Shown here piece by piece: positions 1-5,364 of a DNA stretch of 6,164 nt. Under the pieces are notes generated by a model. That model made no database searches, had not been told where the DNA came from, and saw nothing but the letters and a program-made list of their open reading frames with translations. The position numbers and the translations under genes were made by a program. Origin of the DNA: JANRKF01 sp033763575 (GTDB lineage Bacteria; Pseudomonadota; Alphaproteobacteria; Rickettsiales; SXRF01); NCBI GenBank assembly GCA_033763575.1, contig JANRKF010000020.1, positions 1 to 6,164 of the forward strand. The letters are read 5' to 3'. Position 1 is the first letter of the stretch; every line of letters starts with the position of its first letter.

Positions 1-267
1 ACATTCGTGCTGGCGGGCGGCGTGGCGGCAAACCAAACCGTGCGTGCTGCATTATCCGAATTACTGACGGAGCATGGCATGACGCTCATCGCCCCGCCCA
101 TTCCGCTATGCACCGACAACGCGGCGATGATCGCCTGGGCCGGCATCGAGCGTTACCACGCCGGAATGATCGATTCCCTCGATTTCGAGCCCCGCGCACG
201 CTGGCCACTTACCGAAATCAGCGCATACAAAACCCCGCGAGATAGTCGCGGGGTTTTCTCGTTATGA
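1..267 (+). CDS. tsaD: tRNA N6-threonylcarbamoyladenosine synthase TsaD, C-terminal part (5' end outside window)
   Basis: TsaD (Gcp/YgjD/Kae1 family) transfers the threonylcarbamoyl group to A37 of ANN-decoding tRNAs in the cytoplasm, together with TsaB and TsaE. The reading frame is open from base 1 and gives the last 88 residues. It shows the family's LAGGVAANQ motif at residues 4-12, followed by the conserved PxPLCTDNAAMIAWAG block (about 33-48). In this block Asp39 of the fragment corresponds to a metal ligand in known TsaD structures. The usual family ending RARWPL lies at about 65-70. Beyond it are roughly 18 further residues, of which ten (KTPRDSRGVF) are encoded by the terminator hairpin at 229-257, so the tail is probably not part of the conserved fold. 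The gene converges on the minus-strand cysteine-rich gene, with 8 bases between the stop codons. Identification is firm; only the 3' end is visible. Confidence 0.95.
   Translation, partial: TFVLAGGVAANQTVRAALSELLTEHGMTLIAPPIPLCTDNAAMIAWAGIERYHAGMIDSLDFEPRARWPLTEISAYKTPRDSRGVFSL
229..257. terminator. Bidirectional Rho-independent terminator inside the end of tsaD
   Basis: AAAACCCCGCGA (229-240), loop GATAG (241-245) and TCGCGGGGTTTT (246-257) form a perfect 12-bp stem. It is GC-rich at the top, with A-runs and T-runs at the base on both strands, so it can end transcription in either direction. It lies between convergent genes: inside the last codons of tsaD on the plus strand, and 19 bases past the stop of the cysteine-rich gene on the minus strand. 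The placement inside a coding region is unusual, since the TsaD stop codon comes 8 bases after the hairpin. Confidence 0.9.
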
Positions 268-275
268 TGGTCTGG

Positions 276-1511
276 TTATGGACGAATAAGCCCAAGGTTA
301 CATGTCAATTTTTGCGTAGAACTATTATTAAGCAGTGCCGGAACTTTGATTGGGTTAGGCAAGGCACTCACTCTCCCATTAAAACCGCTAACCGAGTGCA
401 ATAGAGATGAAATAACCTCTTGGCAGCCAGCATTGGCCCAATTTTTGAGATTTACGTGGGTGGTACGGGTACTACCAGTAACGTATTTCTCATTATTGCC
501 GCAATTATTGGTATTAGCAGCTACGTCTGCAATAATCTCAGTAGTGTTGTATTGTCTGTTTTGGGTTACTCGCAGGTTAGCTTTGGTAACCGTAAGCTGG
601 CAAGGAGCGGGCGCACTGGCCACACATGTGCCAACAGTGCATTGCTCCGTGCCATCGCTACAGCCGGTGCATTTTTGGGTGGTGGTGCCGGGCTTACCGT
701 CGGCAGTGGTGCAGCTTACGGCTTTATCGGGTTTCGGTGTGTTGCAGGTCACCGGAGTCTCCACGCAGACACCCACCGTCGTGGTTGGTGTACCGTCGCA
801 TTGGGTGGTAGTAACCGTCTGGGTTCCCGGTTTGCCGCCCACCGTGCAGCTCTGGGTTGTGTTGGTAACAGAGCAAGTGTCAGGACCGCCATTGCAACGC
901 GATGAAGTGGTGCATTGGCCATAATATTGGCTGCCCGGCTTCAGGCAAATCATATTCGGAGCGTTACAGGTGGGATAGCCGCACGTGCCGTTGGGCAACT
1001 GCACCTGAGGGGCCACGCATGCGCCACCGCCACCACCCGTGCCATTCACGCAGGTGTTGGTGTTCGGGTCGCGCACTTTGGGCGGGGTGCAGCTCACCGG
1101 CGTGGCGGTGCAGGTTCCGGTGGTGCATTGGCCGGTGCAGCTATCGCAGGTTTTCACCGCCGTACCCATCTGGCTGTTCACACGGCACTCCACGGTGGTC
1201 GTGATCTTGCTGCATGTATTGCTGTTACATTCCGTCATGGTGGCACATTTGCCGTAATAGGTTGAGTTGGCCTTCAGGCACACCTGATCGGGATAGGTGC
1301 AGGTCAGGATGCCGCAGGATCCGTTCGGCAGCAACACCAGCGGCGGCGTGCACACCATGCTCGCGGCAGCTTTCTGCGTGTTATCCGCAGGCATCTGGAG
1401 AGCGGCAATCGATTCATCCACGCCCGGCGCCGTGATCTTCAGTGACCGCGCCTGCGCCGCACCGGCGACTATCGAAAGAATGATCGCGCTACAAATAAAA
1501 AGTTTTTTCAT
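276..1511 (-). CDS. Secreted cysteine-rich protein with duplicated modules, function unknown
   Basis: This is a 411-residue protein of a family I do not recognise. It starts with a clear Sec signal peptide: KK at 2-3, a hydrophobic core at 4-18, and probable cleavage after AQA (19-21). The mature part is rich in Thr, Gly and Asn and contains 34 cysteines by my count, an even number that suits disulfide bonding outside the cytoplasm. Module A (54-109) and module B (165-222) align with matching cysteines at 54/165, 66/177, 71/182, 78/189, 89/200 and 95/206, sharing LPNGxCGxxTC and YYGxC. Three shorter units follow a Cys...GxxxT...C pattern (about 109-145, 222-260 and 267-304). A Gly-rich linker lies near 159-163. 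The C-terminal region (305-411) is less repetitive and has three cysteines (337, 363, 404). The ATG at 1511 is supported by AAGGAG six bases upstream. The gene has its own AT-rich upstream region and probably its own promoter. It may be a surface or periplasmic protein. Confidence 0.85.
   Translation of the reverse strand: MKKLFICSAIILSIVAGAAQARSLKITAPGVDESIAALQMPADNTQKAAASMVCTPPLVLLPNGSCGILTCTYPDQVCLKANSTYYGKCATMTECNSNTCSKITTTVECRVNSQMGTAVKTCDSCTGQCTTGTCTATPVSCTPPKVRDPNTNTCVNGTGGGGGACVAPQVQLPNGTCGYPTCNAPNMICLKPGSQYYGQCTTSSRCNGGPDTCSVTNTTQSCTVGGKPGTQTVTTTQCDGTPTTTVGVCVETPVTCNTPKPDKAVSCTTADGKPGTTTQKCTGCSDGTEQCTVGTCVASAPAPCQLTVTKANLRVTQNRQYNTTEIIADVAANTNNCGNNEKYVTGSTRTTHVNLKNWANAGCQEVISSLLHSVSGFNGRVSALPNPIKVPALLNNSSTQKLTCNLGLIRP
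846..1352 (-). repeat. Duplicated cysteine modules A and B within the secreted protein gene
   Basis: Codons 54-109 (bases 1185-1352) and 165-222 (846-1019) encode two copies of a module with the same cysteine spacing at an offset of 111 residues. The offset grows by two after the sixth cysteine. Shared strings include PNG(S/T)CG, CLK and YYG(K/Q)C. The copies have diverged at many positions, so the duplication is old and retained at protein level. Confidence 0.8.
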
Positions 1512-1517
1512 GATGTG

Positions 1518-1524
1518 CTCCTTA
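1518..1524 (-). promoter_or_regulatory. Strong Shine-Dalgarno for the cysteine-rich gene
   Basis: Read on the minus strand, TAAGGAG ends six bases before the ATG at 1511. It is the clearest ribosome-binding site in the window and fixes the start of the cysteine-rich protein. Confidence 0.85.
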
Positions 1525-1565
1525 AGAAAGGCAAAATATCGAAAGAATATAAATTATTAAGTTGT

Positions 1566-1571
1566 ATTATA
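1566..1571 (-). promoter_or_regulatory. Candidate -10 element for the cysteine-rich gene
   Basis: A perfect TATAAT on the minus strand lies 54 bases before the ATG at 1511. The hexamer 17 bases upstream is ACTAAA, a poor -35, and there is no TGn extension, so the promoter would need an activator or be weak. A consensus TTGACA occurs farther up (1634-1639 on the minus strand), but no good -10 follows it at 15-19 bases. The surrounding DNA is much more AT-rich than the coding regions. Confidence 0.4.
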
Positions 1572-1742
1572 CTATTTCGCGATTAACTTTTAGTTACTGT
1601 GCTTTTTGTTACATTCAAGATAACAAAATCACGTGTCAACTCTGTGACAGTTTGATGAAGCTTTTATGACAATCAAGAGGAGGGGATATAATTTATATAT
1701 ATTTTTCAATATATTGTCGTATTGCCTGCCACGGGACGAATA

Positions 1743-2624
1743 TTAAACTGGACCCTCAGACATCCCCGAGGAACGCAGGGCATTGCGCGCCGCATTGCCG
1801 CCCAAATAGCGAATAAATTTGCGCGCTTCTTCCATATTATCACCCGCGATCACCACCACATAATAGGGGATGTTGCTGTGGGTTTTTTCGGGAAACACAT
1901 CGATGATTTTGGCCTTCTCCAGCAACAACGCCTGACCATAGGAAAACACCGCATAACCACCGCGCTGGGTCACCTGCTCCACCATCTGGTCATAGCTTTT
2001 GAGATAGAGCGTGTAAGGCTCCAGCACATCGAGCGCCCCCAAATTCCTGAGCGCCTCCCGCGCATATCTACTGTCGGGAACATATTCCGGATTGCCAAGG
2101 AAAAAAAGCGGCTCGGAATGCATCGCATGCACCAGCGGCGCACTGAAAAAATTACCGCTCAATTTCATCACCAGCGTTGAGTCGGCAGGGCCGATCAGCG
2201 CCAGCCGACCACGCGCAAACGCAGTCTTCGAATAAATATCGATGAGCCCCTGCAACTGCAACTCATCGATCCATTTGGCATCCTGCGTGATAAGAATATC
2301 GGCCGAGCCGCCTTCCAAAATCTGCGACGACTGCATTGATTTGGCGACGAAAGAGGTCGATACGGCAACATCGTTCGCCCTCGCATAATCGCGGGCCAGC
2401 TTGGCCACCGCGATGCTCGCACTATTATCGGCCATGACGGTGAGGTTGGTGACCGCACGCGCAGGCGTGCTAGCCAACAAAACGCTGGCGAAAACAATTA
2501 CCCTCCCCAGTAGGGGGAGGGCCAGGGTGGGGGCATCCCTCCGGCAACGAGCCAATAATGCCCCCCACCTAACCTCCCCCCTATTGGGGGAGGAATTTCT
2601 GGCGAAAACGAGCAAGATTTTCAT
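1743..2624 (-). CDS. ModA-like periplasmic substrate-binding protein with a palindromic element inserted in its signal peptide
   Basis: The mature part resembles ModA, the periplasmic molybdate-binding subunit of ABC transporters. Visible family blocks are QILEGGSADILITQDAKWID near 101-120 and GNPEYVPDSRYAREAL near 177-192, with the late FSYGQAL segment near 227-233 (numbering from the chosen start). The ligand is uncertain, because several positions differ from classical ModA and no modB or modC genes are adjacent. The chosen ATG gives MKILLVFA, then 38 residues from the inserted repeat (9-46), then SVLLASTPARA and a likely cleavage after residue 57. Without the insert, the signal peptide would be an ordinary 19 residues. 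This start lacks a Shine-Dalgarno and lies inside hflX, which suggests translational coupling. Alternatives are an ATG at 2645, preceded at some distance by AGAGG, and a TTG at 2663. The family assignment is good; export efficiency after the insertion is unknown. Confidence 0.8.
   Translation of the reverse strand: MKILLVFARNSSPNRGEVRWGALLARCRRDAPTLALPLLGRVIVFASVLLASTPARAVTNLTVMADNSASIAVAKLARDYARANDVAVSTSFVAKSMQSSQILEGGSADILITQDAKWIDELQLQGLIDIYSKTAFARGRLALIGPADSTLVMKLSGNFFSAPLVHAMHSEPLFFLGNPEYVPDSRYAREALRNLGALDVLEPYTLYLKSYDQMVEQVTQRGGYAVFSYGQALLLEKAKIIDVFPEKTHSNIPYYVVVIAGDNMEEARKFIRYLGGNAARNALRSSGMSEGPV
2485..2495. repeat. Left copy of 11-bp direct repeat (target-site duplication)
   Basis: CTGGCGAAAAC at 2485-2495 is identical to 2599-2609, and the two copies directly bracket the nested palindrome. 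The bases just outside the copies differ, so the duplication is exactly 11 bp. This is what insertion with target-site duplication leaves behind. Confidence 0.8.
2496..2598. repeat. 103-bp nested palindromic element spanning the hflX/modA-like overlap
   Basis: Two perfect 8-bp-stem hairpins sit near the ends: CCCTCCCC/GGGGAGGG (2501-2508 and 2514-2521) and CCTCCCCC/GGGGGAGG (2573-2580 and 2586-2593), each with a 5-base loop. Internal arms GGTGGGGGCAT (2526-2536) and ATGCCCCCCACC (2558-2569) pair with each other apart from one extra C, so the whole unit is nearly palindromic around a centre at about 2537-2557. Both ends carry AATT. The element is flanked by an exact 11-bp direct repeat. It carries no gene of its own, resembling a MITE, REP-like or RPE-like unit that would need a transposase in trans. 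Confidence 0.85.
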
Positions 2625-3843
2625 GTGTAAGCTGTGCGGTGACATGCAGCATTTCCTCTTCAACTTCCTGCGAGGTCACTCTACCATGTGCAAAGAGCCA
2701 CGCAAGCGCCTTGCCATCGGCAAGCGGAAGCGCTACCATAATCTCCTGCAAATAGCGGCGGCTCAGTTCCTCGTCGATGGCCGCGCAGAGCGCCTCCACC
2801 CCGTCGCCGGAAAGCGCCGAAATCGCATAGGCTCCGCGCGCCCGGAGCGCCGCCCTGCCCGCCTCATCCAGCCGATCGATCTTGTTGCACACCTCCAGCA
2901 GGTTTTCCGGCAGCGCATCGCTTGCAAACAACCCACGCAATACCTTCTCCACATCTTTTTTCTGGGCCTCGCTGTCGGGGTGGGAAATATCGCGCACATG
3001 CAACAGCACGTCGGCTCCCAGCACCTCTTCCAGCGTGGCGCGGAAGGCGGCCACCAGCTCGGTCGGCAGGTTGGAGATGAATCCCACCGTGTCGGATAAA
3101 ATAATTTTCTGGCCGCCGGAAAGCGTCACGGCGCGCATGGTCGGATCGAGGGTCGCAAATAATTTATCCATCGCCATCACCGAAGCGCCGGTCAGGCGGT
3201 TGAACAATGTCGATTTCCCGGCATTGGTATAGCCGACGAGCGCCACCACCGGATAGGGCGTATCGCGGCGGACTTTGCGGTGCAGCTCGCGGGTGCGCGT
3301 CACCTGCTCCAGTTGTTTTCTGATTTTACTGATGCGATCACGAATCAACCGCCGATCGATTTCGATCTGCGATTCGCCGGGACCGCCGAGAAAACCGAAG
3401 CCGCCACGCTGCCGCTCAAGGTGGGTCCAACTGCGCACGAGGCGCGATTTTTGATAATTGAGCGAGGCGAGTTCGACCTGTAATTTCCCCTCATGCGTGC
3501 GCGCACGGGCGCCAAAAATTTCAAGGATGAGGGCCGTGCGGTCAATCACTTTCACGCCCCACGCCTTCTCTAAATTCCGCTGCTGCACCGGGCTCAGGCT
3601 ATCATTCACAATGGCGAGCGTCGCCTCGCACGCGGCGATATGCTCGGCTAATTCTTCGACCTTGCCGCTGCCCATCAGCGTCGCCGATTTCGCTTCGGAG
3701 AGGGTGACGATCGCACTGCCTGCAACATCCAGATCAATCGCAGCGGCAAGCCCCGCCGCTTCCTCAAGGCAAGACTCCGCATCGCGCAAGCCATCCTTGG
3801 CATGGCGCTTAAACTGGGGATGGATGAGGAAGGTACGGGTCAT
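2581..3843 (-). CDS. hflX: GTPase HflX
   Basis: HflX is a cytoplasmic P-loop GTPase that binds the 50S subunit and can split or rescue stalled ribosomes. The 420-residue length is normal for the family. The N-terminal HflX domain (about 1-190) has ARTHEGKLQVELA (114-126), SWTHLERQRGG (138-148) and GGPGESQIEIDRRL (153-166). The G domain shows G1 GYTNAGKST (204-212), switch I LFATLDPT (228-235), G3 DTVGF (251-255), G4 NKID (320-323) and G5 SAL (342-344). The ATG at 3843 has only GGGG three bases upstream as a Shine-Dalgarno, and that sits in the stem of a palindrome arm. The stop codon TAG lies in the hairpin loop of another inserted element, so the last residues KFLPQ derive partly from that element. 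The gene follows ntrX and its 3' end overlaps the ModA-like gene. Many alphaproteobacteria have hfq just before hflX; it is absent here. Confidence 0.95.
   Translation of the reverse strand: MTRTFLIHPQFKRHAKDGLRDAESCLEEAAGLAAAIDLDVAGSAIVTLSEAKSATLMGSGKVEELAEHIAACEATLAIVNDSLSPVQQRNLEKAWGVKVIDRTALILEIFGARARTHEGKLQVELASLNYQKSRLVRSWTHLERQRGGFGFLGGPGESQIEIDRRLIRDRISKIRKQLEQVTRTRELHRKVRRDTPYPVVALVGYTNAGKSTLFNRLTGASVMAMDKLFATLDPTMRAVTLSGGQKIILSDTVGFISNLPTELVAAFRATLEEVLGADVLLHVRDISHPDSEAQKKDVEKVLRGLFASDALPENLLEVCNKIDRLDEAGRAALRARGAYAISALSGDGVEALCAAIDEELSRRYLQEIMVALPLADGKALAWLFAHGRVTSQEVEEEMLHVTAQLTHENLARFRQKFLPQ
2599..2609. repeat. Right copy of 11-bp direct repeat (target-site duplication)
   Basis: This is the second CTGGCGAAAAC. 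On the minus strand it is GTTTTCGCCAG, read as VFA(R/S) in the ModA-like frame and RFRQ in the HflX frame. It is part of the pre-insertion coding sequence of both genes. Confidence 0.8.
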
Positions 3844-3967
3844 AAGCCCCGCACTTGTTGCGGGGTCTGGTCATGTTCCAGCACGTATCGTAAAAGTTGT
3901 TGGCGCAGATTCATTGGATTCTACTGTGAGTGACACGGAACCGGACCCCGCAACAAGTGCGGGGCTT
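3844..3967. repeat. 124-bp nested palindromic element filling the ntrX-hflX gap
   Basis: Bases 3844-3867 and 3944-3967 are perfect 24-bp inverted repeats. Each arm contains its own hairpin: CCCCGCA (3847-3853), CTTGT, TGCGGGG (3859-3865), and the mirror image at 3946-3964. The outer ends abut the hflX start codon and overlap one base of the ntrX stop codon, so the element makes up the whole gap. The 76-base centre shows nothing recognisable except a 24-codon open frame on the minus strand (3840-3914), whose TGA overlaps the hflX ATG. Flanking TACGGGTCAT (3834-3843) and TACGCAACAT (3968-3977) match at 7 of 10 bases, too weak to call a target duplication. Confidence 0.85.
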
Positions 3968-5352
3968 TACGCAACATCCCCCGAATGCAGGCCGAGCATT
4001 TTGAGCTTGCGGTGGAGCGCCGAGCGTTCCATGCCGACGAAGCTCGAGGTTTTGGAAATGTTGCCGCCGAAGCGATCGATCTGCGCGGCGAGATATTGTT
4101 TTTCGAACAGCTCACGCGCATCGCGCAGCGCCATCGACATGATGTCGGCATTGGTTTCCGGGCGCGAGAGGATCGGGTTCGAGCCAAGAATTTCCGGCGG
4201 CAGCTCGGAGGCGGAGATGGGGTCTTTACCGGCGGCGGCCATGATGAGCAGCCACTCCATCATATTGCGAAGCTGGCGCACATTGCCCGGCCAGCTATAG
4301 CTTTGCAGCATCGCCAGCGCCTCGCCGGAGAGGTCGCGCAGTGACACCCCGGCGCTATCAGCGGCGCGTTTCAGGAAGTGGCGGCAGAGATCGGGAATAT
4401 CTTCACGGCGGTCTTTGAGGCTGGGCAGGCGGATCGGAACTACATTCAGGCGGTAATAGAGATCCTCGCGGAACCTGCCCGCGGCAATTTCCTGCTCCAG
4501 CTCGCGGTTGCTTGCCGCGATCACGCGCACATCCACTTCCACCTGCTTGGTGCCGCGCAGGCGCATGAATTTCTGTTCCTGAAGCGCACGGAGCACCTTG
4601 CCCTGCGTTTCCAGCGGCATGTCCGCCACCTCGTCGATATACAGTGTGCCGTTATGCGCCCGCTCGAACAGGCCGAGCTTTTCAGCACCGCCGGTCGGGT
4701 TGGTATCTTCGATGCCGAACAGCTCGGCTTCGACGCGGTCCGGCGTGAGTCCCGCCGCGTTCATCACCACGAACTGCCCGCCCGCACGCGCCGATTTTGC
4801 GTGAATCAGGCGGGCGACCATTTCCTTGCCCGTGCCCGGCGCGCCGGTAATGAGCACGCGGCTGGCGGTCGGCGCCACCTTGTCAATCGCCGTGCGGATC
4901 TGCTGCACCGATGGCGAATTACCGTTTATCTGCATTTCGTATGTGCCACGGGTTTTCAGCTCGATATTCTCGCTTTTAAGCTGGAAATGCTCCAGCGCCC
5001 GCGCCACGACGAGCAGCAGCCGGTCTTCCTTGAAGGGTTTTTCGATGAAATCATACGCGCCCATCTTGATCGACGACACGGCGGTTTCGATATTGCCATG
5101 GCCGGAGATCATGATGACCGGCAGCAGCGGATATTTTTTCTGCACCATTTCCAGGATACCAAGCCCATCCTGCTCGCTGCCCTGCAGCCAGATATCGAGA
5201 ATGAGCGCCGAGGGCACGCGCTGCGCGATGGCTTTGAACGCCTCATCGCTATTGGCGGCGGTGCGGGTGTTATATTTGGCATCGCCCAGAATATCGGCAA
5301 TCAGGTTGCGGATATCAGCTTCATCATCAACAATCAGGATGTCTGTGGTCAT
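3967..5352 (-). CDS. ntrX: Nitrogen regulation response regulator NtrX
   Basis: NtrX is the cytoplasmic response regulator paired with NtrY and acts as a DNA-binding transcription factor. The 461 residues carry a receiver domain (1-120) with acidic Asp9/Asp10, phospho-acceptor Asp53, Ser83 and Lys105. The AAA+ domain (about 140-370) has Walker A GAPGTGKE (170-177), Walker B TLYIDEVAD (236-244), ASNR (280-283), the FREDLYYRL arginine region (294-302) and WPGNVRQLRN (354-363). A Fis-type helix-turn-helix covers about 425-455 (GGNISKTSSFVG, then ALHRKLKMLGL). The GAFTGA loop that contacts sigma-54 is not present: the segment reads NPTGGAEKLGLFERA (218-232). Loss of this loop is known in alphaproteobacterial NtrX, so sigma-54 activation is doubtful. 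The ATG at 5352 gives the standard start MTTDILIVDDEADIR but lacks a visible Shine-Dalgarno. It is 110 bases downstream of ntrY and probably co-transcribed with it. Confidence 0.95.
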   Translation of the reverse strand: MTTDILIVDDEADIRNLIADILGDAKYNTRTAANSDEAFKAIAQRVPSALILDIWLQGSEQDGLGILEMVQKKYPLLPVIMISGHGNIETAVSSIKMGAYDFIEKPFKEDRLLLVVARALEHFQLKSENIELKTRGTYEMQINGNSPSVQQIRTAIDKVAPTASRVLITGAPGTGKEMVARLIHAKSARAGGQFVVMNAAGLTPDRVEAELFGIEDTNPTGGAEKLGLFERAHNGTLYIDEVADMPLETQGKVLRALQEQKFMRLRGTKQVEVDVRVIAASNRELEQEIAAGRFREDLYYRLNVVPIRLPSLKDRREDIPDLCRHFLKRAADSAGVSLRDLSGEALAMLQSYSWPGNVRQLRNMMEWLLIMAAAGKDPISASELPPEILGSNPILSRPETNADIMSMALRDARELFEKQYLAAQIDRFGGNISKTSSFVGMERSALHRKLKMLGLHSGDVA

Positions 5353-5364
5353 AAGATGAGGTAC

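Larger units (their letters stand above)
1512..1742. other. AT-rich gap with a cluster of inverted repeats, upstream of the cysteine-rich gene
   Basis: The 231-base gap between the ModA-like stop and the cysteine-rich start holds no credible gene. It contains three perfect inverted repeats: TAACT-TTT-AGTTA (1584-1596), TTTTGTTA-9-TAACAAAA (1604-1628) and TGTCA-6-TGACA (1634-1649). An AT-only hairpin also lies at 1697-1714. The first repeat covers the -35 position of the candidate promoter, so one or more may be operators. No convincing terminator follows the ModA-like gene, so read-through into the cysteine-rich gene is possible. Confidence 0.5.

Noticed and set aside
346..924. Plus-strand Val/Leu-rich frame that might pass for a membrane protein
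   Set aside because: The hydrophobicity comes from reading Thr/Cys/Asn codons of the secreted protein gene backwards; the minus strand has the signal peptide, ribosome-binding site and cysteine pattern.
1557..1572. CtrA box (TTAA-N7-TTAAC)
   Set aside because: TTAA is present, but the second half reads TATAC, matching only three of five bases.
1634..1639. Consensus TTGACA as the -35 of the cysteine-rich gene promoter
   Set aside because: No acceptable -10 follows at 15-19 bases; the hexamer at 17 bases is GAATGT.
1676..1692. Plus-strand ribosome-binding site AGGAGG and TATAAT for a gene going right
   Set aside because: No start codon lies at a suitable distance after AGGAGG, and the only downstream plus-strand frame is the shadow of the ModA-like gene.
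1697..1714. AT-only hairpin after the ModA-like gene as a terminator
   Set aside because: The 7-bp stem has no GC pairs and no proper T-run follows in the minus direction, so it would be too weak.
2496..2598. Palindrome as a CRISPR repeat or Rho-independent terminator
   Set aside because: There is a single unit with no spacers, and the hairpins have no T-run; the flanking direct repeat points to insertion.
2401..3099. Plus-strand open frame of 232 codons across the modA-like/hflX overlap
   Set aside because: It reads the complement of conserved HflX and of the palindromic element; no family resemblance and no ribosome-binding site.
3458..4300. Plus-strand open frame of 280 codons crossing hflX, the palindrome and ntrX
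   Set aside because: Low-complexity Ser/Arg/Ala translation, no start signals, and it lies opposite two well-identified genes.
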